In this document: piece after piece, positions 15,520-24,238 of the stretch
Position numbering within the stretch: position 1 is the stretch's first letter
How the letters are laid out: every line of letters begins with the position of its first letter
NCBI GenBank assembly: GCA_902775975.1
Contig: CACYOC010000003.1
Location: forward strand, 1 to 64,000
Direction: 5' to 3'
DNA from: an uncultured Bacteroidales bacterium
GTDB taxonomy: Bacteria; Bacteroidota; Bacteroidia; Bacteroidales; Bacteroidaceae
Length of the DNA: 64,000 nucleotides
Program-made: the position numbers and the translations under genes
The notes under the pieces: generated by a model
The model's database searches: none
What the model was told of the DNA's origin: nothing
The model's input: only the letters and a program-made list of their open reading frames with translations

Positions 15520-17247
15520 ATGAAAAAGATTATCAATATATGCTGCTGTGCAGCACTGCTTGCCGGTGGACTGACATCGTGCAACAGTTTCCTGGACGAC
15601 CAGGTGCCTCAGGCCTCACTGTTGGAGGATGAGGTGCAGAAGCCTACCAACGCAGAAGCCATGGTCGTGTCGGCATACGCTGTCTTCAGCACTGCCGAGG
15701 ATATCAACGCATCGTTCTCCATGTGGAACTTCGACGTTCGCTCTGACGATGCCTACAAAGGCGGTAACGGTACCGGCGACGGTGGCGTGTTCCACCAGTT
15801 AGAGATTCAACAAGGTGTGCTGACCACCAACTGGAACATCAACGACATGTGGGTGCGCCTGTATAACAGCCTGTCGCGTGTCAACGCCTCTATGGCGCTG
15901 CTCAACAAGCTCGACGACAGCTTTGCACTGAAGCAGCAGCGCATAGCAGAGATGAAGTTCCTGCGTGCCTACGGCCACTTCCTGCTGAAGCGCCTGTACA
16001 AGAACATTCCTTTCGTGAACGACGAGAACCTCTCGGCAGAGCAATATACCCAGCTGAACAACCGTCAATACACCAACGACGAGGGTTGGCAGCAGATTAT
16101 CAACGACGCCAAGGCTGCCTTTGACGTGCTGCCCGAGACGCAGGCTGACAAGGGACGTCCCACCAAGGCTGCCGCTGCCGCCCTGCTGACGAAGCTCTAT
16201 CTCTATAAGGCTTACCGTCAGGATGACCCCAACAGCAACCAGGTGACGAGCATCAACCAGGAGGACCTGCAGAAGGTCATCGACTACTCCGACCCCAAGT
16301 ACTATCCCAACAACGGACTGGAAGCCGACATCCATAACAACTTCCGTCCCGAGGAGCGCTACGAGAACGGCATCGAGAGCATCTGGGCCATCCAGTACTC
16401 GCGCAACGACGGTTCTACCTACGGTAACCTGAACTGGGGCAACGGCCTGATTACTCCCAACATCGCCAAGACCACCGACGGCGGCTGTGACTTCTACAAG
16501 CCCACGCAGAACCTGGTCAACGCCTTCCGTACCGGCAGCGACGGTCTGCCCTTGCTGGACACCTTCAACGACAAGAACTGGCAGAAGAGCGAGAACTGCG
16601 ACCCGCGTCTGTTCCTCACCGTCGGCATGCCCGGATTCCCCTATATGTTCAACAAGAACTTCATGATGGACGAGAGCGAGAACTGGAGCCGCTCGAAGGG
16701 CACCTACGGCTACTACGTCACCGTGAAGCAGAATGTGGATCCCGCCCTCATCGGCGAATACCTCATCAAGGGCTCCTTCTGGGCCACCTCGATGAACCGC
16801 ATCGTCTTCCGCTATGCCGACGTGCTGCTGGAGCGTGCCGAGGCTTACGCTCAGATGGGCGACGCCCCAAAGGCCATCAAGCTGGTGAACGACATCCGCG
16901 ACCGTGCCGCCAAATCGACGCAGATGATTTCCACCTATCCCGCTGACTACGGTGTCAGCTTCAACTGCAAGACCTACATCGGCAGCTACTCGAAGGACGA
17001 CGCCATCAAGATAGTGAAGATGGAGCGCCGCCTGGAGCTCGCCATGGAGAGCGAGCGCTTCTTCGACCTGGTGCGCTGGGGCGAGGCAGAGAGTGTCATC
17101 AACAAGTACTATGCCAAGGAGTGTACCTTCCGCGACTACCTGAAGGAAGCTGGCTTCACCGCCAATAAGGACGAGTACCTGCCCATACCTTTCGAGCAGA
17201 TGTCGGCCTCTAACGGACACTATACGCAGAACATCGGCGGATGGTAA
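15520..17247 (+). CDS. SusD-family glycan-binding lipoprotein
   Basis: 575 residues from the ATG at 15520; an earlier in-frame ATG at 15493 overlaps susC and would place extra residues before the signal peptide, so the later start is preferred. The signal peptide ends in a lipobox (LTSC, lipidated Cys near 22), directing it to the outer-membrane surface. The fold is the TPR-like SusD type, with FLRAYGHFLLKRLYKNIPFV, RPTKAAAAALLTKLYLY and the C-terminal ERRLELAMESERFFDLVRWG. It would bind fructan and close over the SusC barrel. The gap to susC is 13 bases, so the two are co-translated. Confidence 0.95.
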   Translation: MKKIINICCCAALLAGGLTSCNSFLDDQVPQASLLEDEVQKPTNAEAMVVSAYAVFSTAEDINASFSMWNFDVRSDDAYKGGNGTGDGGVFHQLEIQQGVLTTNWNINDMWVRLYNSLSRVNASMALLNKLDDSFALKQQRIAEMKFLRAYGHFLLKRLYKNIPFVNDENLSAEQYTQLNNRQYTNDEGWQQIINDAKAAFDVLPETQADKGRPTKAAAAALLTKLYLYKAYRQDDPNSNQVTSINQEDLQKVIDYSDPKYYPNNGLEADIHNNFRPEERYENGIESIWAIQYSRNDGSTYGNLNWGNGLITPNIAKTTDGGCDFYKPTQNLVNAFRTGSDGLPLLDTFNDKNWQKSENCDPRLFLTVGMPGFPYMFNKNFMMDESENWSRSKGTYGYYVTVKQNVDPALIGEYLIKGSFWATSMNRIVFRYADVLLERAEAYAQMGDAPKAIKLVNDIRDRAAKSTQMISTYPADYGVSFNCKTYIGSYSKDDAIKIVKMERRLELAMESERFFDLVRWGEAESVINKYYAKECTFRDYLKEAGFTANKDEYLPIPFEQMSASNGHYTQNIGGW

Positions 17248-17253
17248 GGTGAG

Positions 17254-17295
17254 AGTTTACAGTTTAGAGTTTAGAGATTAGAGTTTAGAGTTTTT
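17254..17295. repeat. Six heptanucleotide repeats (AGTTTAG type)
   Basis: AGTTTAC, AGTTTAG x2, AGATTAG, AGTTTAG, AGTTTTT in one phase, filling nearly all of the gap between the susD and DUF4960 genes. Confidence 0.95.
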
Positions 17296-17306
17296 AATTA
17301 AGAATT

Positions 17307-18458
17307 ATGAAGACTAAGATATTCAATATGATAGGTGCTCTGCTCGCCGTCTTTGCCTTTGCGGCATGTGGCGACGACAACACAGGCGACCTGAATCTGG
17401 GTGGCGACTGCAACGTCGAGGCGTTTGCGCTCGACAACATCGATGCCACCATCGACAGAGCTTCGCGCACCATCCTCGTCAAGCTGCCCGAAGTGTATAA
17501 CACCGACGCCATGGAGGTGACGACGCTGCGACTTTCCAGCGGTGCTACTTGTAACATCGCCCTGGGCGAAATCATGAACATGGGTACGGCCCGCAACCTG
17601 CACGTCACGAACGGCAATACCTTCCTCGACTGGAGCGTTAGCGTACGCCACATGAAGGCCCCCTTCAAGCCCAAGGCTGTCTTCGTAGGCAGCGCCTGGA
17701 CAAAAGACCAGCTCGACCCCGAGGCACGTGCCGCCTGCGACTGGATGCTCGAGAACGTAGAGGGTGCCGCTTACGCTGCCTGGGAGGACATCCGCACCGG
17801 AACGTGCGACCTCTCTGACTGTAAGATTCTCTGGTGGCACTGGCACGTCGATGGCGGTGTCGATGGTCACGACCCCTTCGTGAAGAAGGCCGAGGACGCT
17901 CTTGCCAACAAGAACAAGCTGGCAGCCTACTACGAGCGTGGCGGCGCACTGCTGCTCACCCGCTATGCTACCAACCTGGCAGCCTTCATCGGCGCCACGA
18001 AGGAGAGCTGCTGCCCGAACAACTGCTGGGGCGGTTTCGAAGCCAGCGCAGAGCTGTGTAACAATCCGTGGGACTTCAACATCTACACCGGACAGAGCGG
18101 ACACGCACTGTATCAGGGCATCGTCACGGGTCCTGACGCCAACAAGGTGTACTGCACCGACAAGGGCTACCACATCACCAACTCTACCGCTCAGTACCAC
18201 ATCGGTGCCGACTGGGGCGGCTATGAGAACCATGACTTCTGGCAGACCGAGACCGGCGGAACGATTGTCGGCGTCGGTGGAGACGGTGCTGTCGTGGCCT
18301 GGGAGTTCCCCGCCAAGGACGGCAAGGGTGGCGTGTTCTGCATCGGCTCAGGATGCTTCGACTGGTACTCCTACACCTACGAGGCTGGCTATGTGGAGAA
18401 CTACCACAAGAACATTGCGATTATGACCAAGAACGTTATTAATTACTTAACGAAATAA
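17307..18458 (+). CDS. DUF4960-type surface lipoprotein, probable fructan-binding protein
   Basis: 383 residues with a signal peptide and lipobox (FAAC, Cys21), then acidic residues typical of surface-exported Bacteroidetes lipoproteins (GDDNTGD). An N-terminal domain (about 25-115) is followed by a larger domain rich in Trp and Gly (ILWWHWHVDGG, NCWGGFEAS, DWYSYTYEAGY) that I match to DUF4960. The place after SusD and before a surface GH32 is that of the third surface glycan-binding protein in the B. thetaiotaomicron levan locus, so binding of levan or inulin is the likely job. It has no obvious catalytic residues. The family match is from memory. Confidence 0.7.
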   Translation: MKTKIFNMIGALLAVFAFAACGDDNTGDLNLGGDCNVEAFALDNIDATIDRASRTILVKLPEVYNTDAMEVTTLRLSSGATCNIALGEIMNMGTARNLHVTNGNTFLDWSVSVRHMKAPFKPKAVFVGSAWTKDQLDPEARAACDWMLENVEGAAYAAWEDIRTGTCDLSDCKILWWHWHVDGGVDGHDPFVKKAEDALANKNKLAAYYERGGALLLTRYATNLAAFIGATKESCCPNNCWGGFEASAELCNNPWDFNIYTGQSGHALYQGIVTGPDANKVYCTDKGYHITNSTAQYHIGADWGGYENHDFWQTETGGTIVGVGGDGAVVAWEFPAKDGKGGVFCIGSGCFDWYSYTYEAGYVENYHKNIAIMTKNVINYLTK

Positions 18459-18464
18459 CGCACT

Positions 18465-20063
18465 ATGAAAAAAATAGCATTCAATATATTATTTGCAGGA
18501 ATGGCAGCATGCACCATTGGTGTATTCTGCGCCTGCAGCGACGAGACCTACGACCCGGATCCCGCCAGGAACTGGGCAGGTACGACCAACTACTTCGAAT
18601 CGACCGACGAGAAGGGTTTCGGCACTTACTACAATCCCGTCCTCGGACGCTGTGGCGACCCCATGCCTTTCTACGACCAGCGGGAAGGAAACTTCAAGGT
18701 ACTCTACCTGCAGGAGTATGACAACAACGCCGGTTCGTTCTTCCACCCCATCTGGGCGGTGGCTACCGGCGACGGTGCCAACTACGCTCCCCTGAACGAG
18801 CTGCTGCCTACCGGTACGAGCATCAACGAGCAGGACGCTGCCTTAGGAACAGGTTGCGGCATCTATAGCGAGGCTGACGGCAAGTACTACATCTACTATA
18901 CCGGACACAACGGCAACGTAGCCAACCGTGAGGTCATCATGCGCGCCACCTCTGCCGACGGACACCACTGGACAAAAGACCCGTCGTTCCTGCTGAAGGG
19001 TGCCGACTATGGCTACTCAGCCAACGACTTCCGCGACCCGCAGGTGTTCAAGACCGACGACGGCGTGTGGCACATGGTCATCTCGTCGAACCTCCGCTTT
19101 GCAGAGTTCAAGTCCAGCGACCTGAAGAACTGGGAACACGTCGGCGGCTTCAACATGGTGTGGGACCGCATGTGCGAGTGTCCTGACGTCTTCAAGATGG
19201 GCAACTACTGGTATCTCATCTACAGTGAGGCTTACAAGGCCGACTGGAGCCGCAAGGTGAAGTACATGATGGCTGACTCGTGGGAGAACCTGAAGAAGTG
19301 CTTCGACGACCCGGGAGCCAACTGGCCGAAGGACGGCAAGGAGGGTGTGCTCGACAGCCGCGCCTTCTATGCCGGAAAGACCGCCTCAGCGAATGGTACC
19401 GACCGCTACATCTGGGGATGGTGCCCTATCCGCACGGGAACTACCAACTACGAGCGCAACATCAACGTCGGTGCCGACAGCGAGCCCGCATGGGCCGGAG
19501 CACTGGTGTGCCACAAGATTATCCAGCACAGCGACGGTACACTGACACTCGGCGAGGTACCCGCCATCAAGGGTAAGTACAACAAGCCTCAGCCCGTCAG
19601 CGTAGTAGCCAGCAACGGCTATAACGACGGCAAACTGTCGGGCGACAACGCCTACGTCATGTACAGCCGCCTGGGTGTCTGCAACCACCTGTCGTTCACC
19701 GTCAAGACCGCCAATAAGGGTGACAAGTTCGGCATCTCGCTGGTGCGCGGCACTGACTCCAAGAAATACTACACCATGGTGGTGAACCCCGAGGACGGTG
19801 GTAATAACCGCAAGGTGAACTTCGAAGAAGAGGGCGCTGAGGGCATCGGCTTCATCCGTGGCATCGACGGTTATAAGTTTGCTACTCCTGCCGACAACAC
19901 GTACAAGGTGGATATCTATACCGACAACTCGGTCATGGTGATGTACATCAACGACAACGTTTGCTACACCAACCGCATCCACGGCATCACAAAGAACTGC
20001 TGGAGCATCAACGGCTACGGTGCCGACATCACCGTCAGCGATGTCGCCGTCAGCCGCCAGTAA
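18465..20063 (+). CDS. GH32 surface lipoprotein, probable endo-levanase
   Basis: 532 residues. The signal peptide ends FCAC, giving a lipidated cysteine and an outer-membrane location. The five-bladed GH32 catalytic domain (about 45-370) shows the nucleophile Asp65 in GDPMPFYD, the FRDP motif (189-192, transition-state Asp191) and the acid/base Glu238 in ECPDVF. A C-terminal beta-sandwich follows (about 390-530). The nucleophile motif departs from the classical WMNDPNG of exo-fructanases. A surface-lipidated GH32 beside SusC/D matches the endo-acting levanase of the B. thetaiotaomicron locus. It starts six bases after the DUF4960 gene. Confidence 0.85.
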   Translation: MKKIAFNILFAGMAACTIGVFCACSDETYDPDPARNWAGTTNYFESTDEKGFGTYYNPVLGRCGDPMPFYDQREGNFKVLYLQEYDNNAGSFFHPIWAVATGDGANYAPLNELLPTGTSINEQDAALGTGCGIYSEADGKYYIYYTGHNGNVANREVIMRATSADGHHWTKDPSFLLKGADYGYSANDFRDPQVFKTDDGVWHMVISSNLRFAEFKSSDLKNWEHVGGFNMVWDRMCECPDVFKMGNYWYLIYSEAYKADWSRKVKYMMADSWENLKKCFDDPGANWPKDGKEGVLDSRAFYAGKTASANGTDRYIWGWCPIRTGTTNYERNINVGADSEPAWAGALVCHKIIQHSDGTLTLGEVPAIKGKYNKPQPVSVVASNGYNDGKLSGDNAYVMYSRLGVCNHLSFTVKTANKGDKFGISLVRGTDSKKYYTMVVNPEDGGNNRKVNFEEEGAEGIGFIRGIDGYKFATPADNTYKVDIYTDNSVMVMYINDNVCYTNRIHGITKNCWSINGYGADITVSDVAVSRQ

Positions 20064-20152
20064 TACTTTTCTCTATCGGTCGGAGGCTGACCAAGCCGTT
20101 GGCCTCCGACTTTAACAGACAACCAAATATTAACCCTTTAAACAAAAAAAGT

Positions 20153-21067
20153 ATGAAAAAGATTTTTTTACTCGGAATGCTCTTCGCAGCAACAGTTTGT
20201 AACGCACAGGTAGTACTGTGGGACGGCGAAGGCAAGGAAACAGGTAGTGACGGCGGCTTTTGGGGTCGTGCCGAACCTACCGTTGTGGAAGAAGGTGACA
20301 ACAAGGTAATGAAGTTCACCCTGAAGGCTAACCCTGGCGGCTGGGGCGATGAGCACCACAATGCAGCACTGCCCGTTGGCGATGTTGACTTCAAGGCACT
20401 GCGCCGTCTGACCATGCGACTGAAGATGACGGATGCCCACAACGTATTGGTACAACTGGAGGGCAAGAACGGAGCCTACAATGCTGAGCGCCTTGCATGG
20501 TACGACGGTGGTGATGGCTGGAAGGTGATGGTCTATGAGTTCGCCGCTGGTCCTGATTTCGAAAAGATTACCGACACTGGTAACAACGTACTGGCTATCT
20601 GGCCTTATGAAAAGTCGGCAGCCGGTGAGGGTAAGACCTTCTATATTGACGACATCAAACTCGAAGAGCCCATGGTCAATGGCAAGGGTATTCGCGCATG
20701 TGCAGACAACTCTCTGACAGGCGAAGTCAAGATTACCGGTGTCATCGGCAAGGGCACATACCAGTGTACTTGGGATGGCGACTGGCATCCAGAGGCTTAT
20801 GACGACTATGCTCTCATAGCCCAGAAACTCGCTTCCACAGCTACTAAGCTCGACGTCAGCGAGGCTGGCCGCTGGGATGAGGACTGGACAGCTATCCAGG
20901 CAAAATGCCCAAGCATTGAAATTGTTACGAGCACATCTACTGCCATCAGCGAGGTAAGAGGTCAGAAGGCTGTTGCCGCTGAATACTTCAACCTCGCCGG
21001 TCAGCGCGTAGCACAGCCTCAGAAGGGTCTGTACATCGCCAATGGTAAAAAGGTGATGATGAAGTAA
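20153..21067 (+). CDS. Secreted carbohydrate-binding-like protein with C-terminal sorting-type tag
   Basis: 304 residues from the ATG at 20153, where a signal peptide begins (MKKIFLLGMLFAATVCNAQ). An upstream in-frame extension to 19961 overlaps the GH32 gene and is not credible. Residues 20-185 look like a jelly-roll binding module (WDGEGKETGSDGGFWGRAEP..., LRRLTMRLKM, GKTFYIDDIKLEEP). The C-terminus, FNLAGQRVAQPQKGLYIANG plus KKVMMK, is the same kind of tag seen on the secreted proteins at 25207, 54121 and 58951, suggesting a common export or anchoring route. It is the last gene of the first fructan operon. I know no counterpart in the B. thetaiotaomicron levan locus. Confidence 0.65.
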   Translation: MKKIFLLGMLFAATVCNAQVVLWDGEGKETGSDGGFWGRAEPTVVEEGDNKVMKFTLKANPGGWGDEHHNAALPVGDVDFKALRRLTMRLKMTDAHNVLVQLEGKNGAYNAERLAWYDGGDGWKVMVYEFAAGPDFEKITDTGNNVLAIWPYEKSAAGEGKTFYIDDIKLEEPMVNGKGIRACADNSLTGEVKITGVIGKGTYQCTWDGDWHPEAYDDYALIAQKLASTATKLDVSEAGRWDEDWTAIQAKCPSIEIVTSTSTAISEVRGQKAVAAEYFNLAGQRVAQPQKGLYIANGKKVMMK

Positions 21068-21089
21068 CCATTCCCCTTAACCAAAAAAG

Positions 21090-21125
21090 TACCTGAGCCG
21101 CTTGCACGGTTCAGGTATTTTTTTT
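21090..21125 (+). terminator. Terminator of the susC operon
   Basis: Stem ACCTGAGCC / GGTTCAGGT (nine pairs, one wobble), eight-base loop, then ATTTTTTTT. Confidence 0.93.
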
Positions 21126-21144
21126 GGATGTCAATACACTTTTT

Positions 21145-21228
21145 GTAAGAAAAATGATGCAATGAACGTTTTTTCTTACTAAATGTATCATTATTTATAG
21201 TAGGTATGACGCAAAATCGGTAACTTTG
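21145..21228 (+). promoter_or_regulatory. Promoter and operator candidates of the second fructan operon
   Basis: The -7 box TAACTTTG lies at 21221-21228, 31 bases before the GH32 start, without a clear -33. Upstream are the half-site TGCAATGAACG (21158-21168), shared with the susC operator, and two inverted repeats: GTAAGAAAAA / TTTTTTCTTAC and AATGAT / ATCATT. Confidence 0.6.
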
Positions 21229-21258
21229 CAGCAGATTAACTTAAAAACGTAACTAAAA

Positions 21259-22974
21259 ATGCAAGTAAAGAAAGTGTTTTTGACCGTGATGGCAGCACTG
21301 ACGTGTTGCCTGGTACAGGCTCAGACGGCTCCACAGCTGCTGGGCAAGAGTCACGCCATGCAGCGCGTGAAGGTAGAGAAGAAATTCCTGCTGCTGCCGA
21401 TTCAGGAGCGCGAGGAGATTGCAACCATCAAGGTGCTAGTAGATAACCAGCAGGTCATGTCGTTCAATGCCAAGCTGGCTGTTGACAAGGTGGATTACTA
21501 TGTGCCTCTGGAGCTGCAGCACTTCGGTGCCGAGCAGCTGCTGCTGGACGTGAAGTTCCACGGCGACCGCCGCTTTACGGGTGCCATGAAGGACTTCCTG
21601 TGCTGGCGCGAAATCAAGCAGAGCGACACCTTCGACACGAAAAACTGTGAGAAGTACCGTCCGCAGTACCACCATACGCCTGTCTATGGCTGGATGAACG
21701 ACCCCAACGGCATGTTCTATAAGGATGGCGTGTATCACCTGTTCTACCAGTGGAACCCCTACGGCAGCCAGTGGGAGAACATGACATGGGGACACTCTAC
21801 GTCGCGCGACCTTATTCATTGGGAGGCTCAGCCGACAGCCATCGAACCCGACGCCCTGGGCAGCATCTTCAGTGGCTCGTGCGTGGTAGATAAGAAGAAC
21901 GACCGCGTGGTGGCATTCTACACGTCGGCTGGCGAGAAGCAGACGCAGTCGATGGCTGTCTCTACCGACGGCGGCAAGACGTTCCAGAAATATGCCGGCA
22001 ACCCCGTGCTGGTAAGCAAGGAAGAGGACTTCCGTGACCCGAAGTGCTTCTGGAACCCCGAGATTCAGAAGTGGAACCTCATCCTGGCAGTGGGTCAGGA
22101 GATGCGTATCTACTCCAGCAGCAACCTGACGGACTGGACGTACGAGAGCTCTTTCGGACAGACGGTGAACAAGCTGACCGACGAGGTGACAGAGGCTGGT
22201 TGCCACGACGGCGTGTGGGAGTGCCCCGACCTCATCAAGCTGCAGGTGCGCGGCACCGACAAGCAGAAGTGGCTGCTCATCTGTAACATCAACCCCGGAG
22301 GTCCTTTCGGCGGCTCTGCCACGCAGTATTTCGTCGGCAACTTTGACGGTCATAAGTTCACCTGCGAGCATCAGGACACGCGGTGGATGGACTACGGCAA
22401 GGACCACTACGCCACGGTGACGTTCGACAACGCTCCTGACGGCCGCCACATCGCTCTGGCATGGATGTCGAACTGGCAGTATGCCAACCAGGTGCCCACG
22501 AAGCAGTTCCGTTCTGCCAACAGCGTGCCACGCGACCTGGATCTCTTCGAGTACAACGGTCAGACCTACTGTGGCGTGACACCGTCGAGAGAACTCACCG
22601 CACTGCGCGGCAAGGAGGTGAAGAAGGTGCCGCAGGCCGGCGAGATCGTGGTTGACGTGAAGGGTTCTACGGAAATCGTGCTGTCGAACGCCCTCGGCGA
22701 GCAGGTGGTGATGAACTACGACGCCCTGCAGCATACGTTCAGCATGGACCGCACACGCAGCTATGCAAGCTTCAGCGAGGCATTCCCCTGCAAGACGACG
22801 GCTCCGGTCTATGGCGACATCAATCAACTGCGCATCTTCCTGGACAACAGCAGCATTGAGGTGTTCGACGCCGAGGGCCGCCTCTCGATGACGAACCTCG
22901 TGTTCCCGCAGGAGCCTTACAGCAAGCTGAAGGTCACGGGCGGAAAAGCAACGATATATGAATTGAAAAAGTAG
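21259..22974 (+). CDS. GH32 periplasmic exo-fructanase (levanase/inulinase type)
   Basis: 571 residues with a cleavable signal peptide (about 1-21, ending VQAQ) and no lipobox, so probably periplasmic. An N-terminal region of about 120 residues precedes the GH32 propeller with the classical WMNDPNG at 145-151 (nucleophile Asp148), FRDP at 258-261 (Asp260) and the acid/base Glu321 in ECPD. The C-terminal beta-sandwich reads LRIFLDNSSIEVFDAEGR, the usual end of SacC-type enzymes. It would release fructose from imported fructo-oligosaccharides. It heads the second operon, followed by the permease (34 bases) and fructokinase. Confidence 0.93.
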   Translation: MQVKKVFLTVMAALTCCLVQAQTAPQLLGKSHAMQRVKVEKKFLLLPIQEREEIATIKVLVDNQQVMSFNAKLAVDKVDYYVPLELQHFGAEQLLLDVKFHGDRRFTGAMKDFLCWREIKQSDTFDTKNCEKYRPQYHHTPVYGWMNDPNGMFYKDGVYHLFYQWNPYGSQWENMTWGHSTSRDLIHWEAQPTAIEPDALGSIFSGSCVVDKKNDRVVAFYTSAGEKQTQSMAVSTDGGKTFQKYAGNPVLVSKEEDFRDPKCFWNPEIQKWNLILAVGQEMRIYSSSNLTDWTYESSFGQTVNKLTDEVTEAGCHDGVWECPDLIKLQVRGTDKQKWLLICNINPGGPFGGSATQYFVGNFDGHKFTCEHQDTRWMDYGKDHYATVTFDNAPDGRHIALAWMSNWQYANQVPTKQFRSANSVPRDLDLFEYNGQTYCGVTPSRELTALRGKEVKKVPQAGEIVVDVKGSTEIVLSNALGEQVVMNYDALQHTFSMDRTRSYASFSEAFPCKTTAPVYGDINQLRIFLDNSSIEVFDAEGRLSMTNLVFPQEPYSKLKVTGGKATIYELKK

Positions 22975-23008
22975 TCGAAATACCGAAATATCGAAAAAAT
23001 AAATAACT

Positions 23009-24178
23009 ATGAATAACAACAAAACAATTTATCTCATCCCCGTGATGCTCTGCTTCTTCTGCATGGGCTTCGTGGACTTGGTAGGCATTGCCTCCAACTA
23101 TGTGAAAGAAGACCTGGGTCTCAGCGACTCAGTAGCTAACGTGTTCCCCTCGCTGGTATTCTTCTGGTTCCTTATCTTCAGCGTACCCACGGGCATGCTG
23201 ATGAATAAGATTGGCCGTAAGAATACGGTGCTGCTGTCATTGGTCATCACCGTCGTGTCGCTGGTCATCCCCCTGTTTGGCAATTCCTTCGGCATCATGC
23301 TCGTAGCCTTCTCGCTGCTGGGCATCGGCAATGCCTTCATGCAGACCAGCATCAATCCGCTGGCCATGCTCATCATCGGAGATAAGAACCTGGCATCGAC
23401 GCTGACCTTCGGACAGTTCGTCAAGGCTATCGCCTCGTTCCTCGCTCCTTACCTCGCTATGTGGGGTGCCACACAAGCCATGCCCACCTTCGGCTACGAC
23501 TGGCGCGTGCTGTTCCTCGTATATTTCGTGGTTGGCGTGCTGGGCACTGCCCTGCTGTGGGTGACGCCTATCCAAGAAGACCTGGAGGAACGCAAGGGCG
23601 GTAGTCTGGTACAGGAGTTCATGGATTGTCTGCGACTGTTAGGCAAGCCCATCGTGCTGCTGTCGTTCCTCGCCATCGTGTGCCACGTAGGCATTGACGT
23701 GGGTACCAACACCACGGCCCCGAAGCTGCTCATGGAGCGCGTCGGCATGACGCTCAACGAGGCTGCCTTTGCCACGTCACTGTACTTCATCTTCCGTACC
23801 ATCGGTGCACTGACGGGAAGCTTCTTCCTCCGTGTGCTGAAGACCCGCTGGTTCTTCGTCATCTGCATCACCTGCATGGCACTGTCGATGGTAGGCATGT
23901 TCTTCGGTACTGAGCAGTGGGAACTGTATGTCGCCATCGCCTTGGTAGGCTACGGCAACTCGAACGTCTTCTCAATGGCGTTCTCAGAGGCACTGCTCAC
24001 TGTTCCCGAGAAGCAGAACGAGGTCAGCGGCCTGATGATCATGGGACTCTTCGGCGGTACTATCTTCCCGCTCATCATGGGCTTCTGTAGCGATGCCGTC
24101 GGACAGGCTGGCGCTGTGGCTGTCATGGCCATCGGTGTCATCTACCTCTTCACCTATATTCCGCAAGTGAAACACTAA
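23009..24178 (+). CDS. FucP-type MFS sugar permease, probably for fructose
   Basis: 389 residues with about 12 hydrophobic segments and MFS features such as NKIGRKNTVLL after the second helix. The short N-terminus (MNNNKTIYLIPVMLCFFCMG) and general pattern are of the FucP/GlcP sugar:proton symporter branch. Between the exo-fructanase and fructokinase genes, it should carry the released fructose across the inner membrane. A short run of eight-base CGAAATAT repeats precedes it (about 22975-23000), and another follows it. Confidence 0.88.
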   Translation: MNNNKTIYLIPVMLCFFCMGFVDLVGIASNYVKEDLGLSDSVANVFPSLVFFWFLIFSVPTGMLMNKIGRKNTVLLSLVITVVSLVIPLFGNSFGIMLVAFSLLGIGNAFMQTSINPLAMLIIGDKNLASTLTFGQFVKAIASFLAPYLAMWGATQAMPTFGYDWRVLFLVYFVVGVLGTALLWVTPIQEDLEERKGGSLVQEFMDCLRLLGKPIVLLSFLAIVCHVGIDVGTNTTAPKLLMERVGMTLNEAAFATSLYFIFRTIGALTGSFFLRVLKTRWFFVICITCMALSMVGMFFGTEQWELYVAIALVGYGNSNVFSMAFSEALLTVPEKQNEVSGLMIMGLFGGTIFPLIMGFCSDAVGQAGAVAVMAIGVIYLFTYIPQVKH

Positions 24179-24183
24179 TTTAA

Positions 24184-24231
24184 CGTTCGAAATATCGAAA
24201 TATCGAAATGTCGAAATGTCGAAATAAATAA
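24184..24231. repeat. Octanucleotide repeats (TCGAAATA type)
   Basis: Five consecutive units of TCGAAATA or TCGAAATG fill the gap between the permease and fructokinase genes. The same unit type occurs at 22975-23000 and 37810-37857. Confidence 0.9.
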
Positions 24232-24238
24232 AATAACT

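Noticed and set aside
15799-17220. 473-codon minus-strand frame across susD
   Set aside because: Antisense shadow of susD, with no motif or promoter of its own.
21436-23022. 528-codon minus-strand frame across the GH32 gene
   Set aside because: Antisense shadow; the plus strand encodes a GH32 enzyme with all catalytic motifs.
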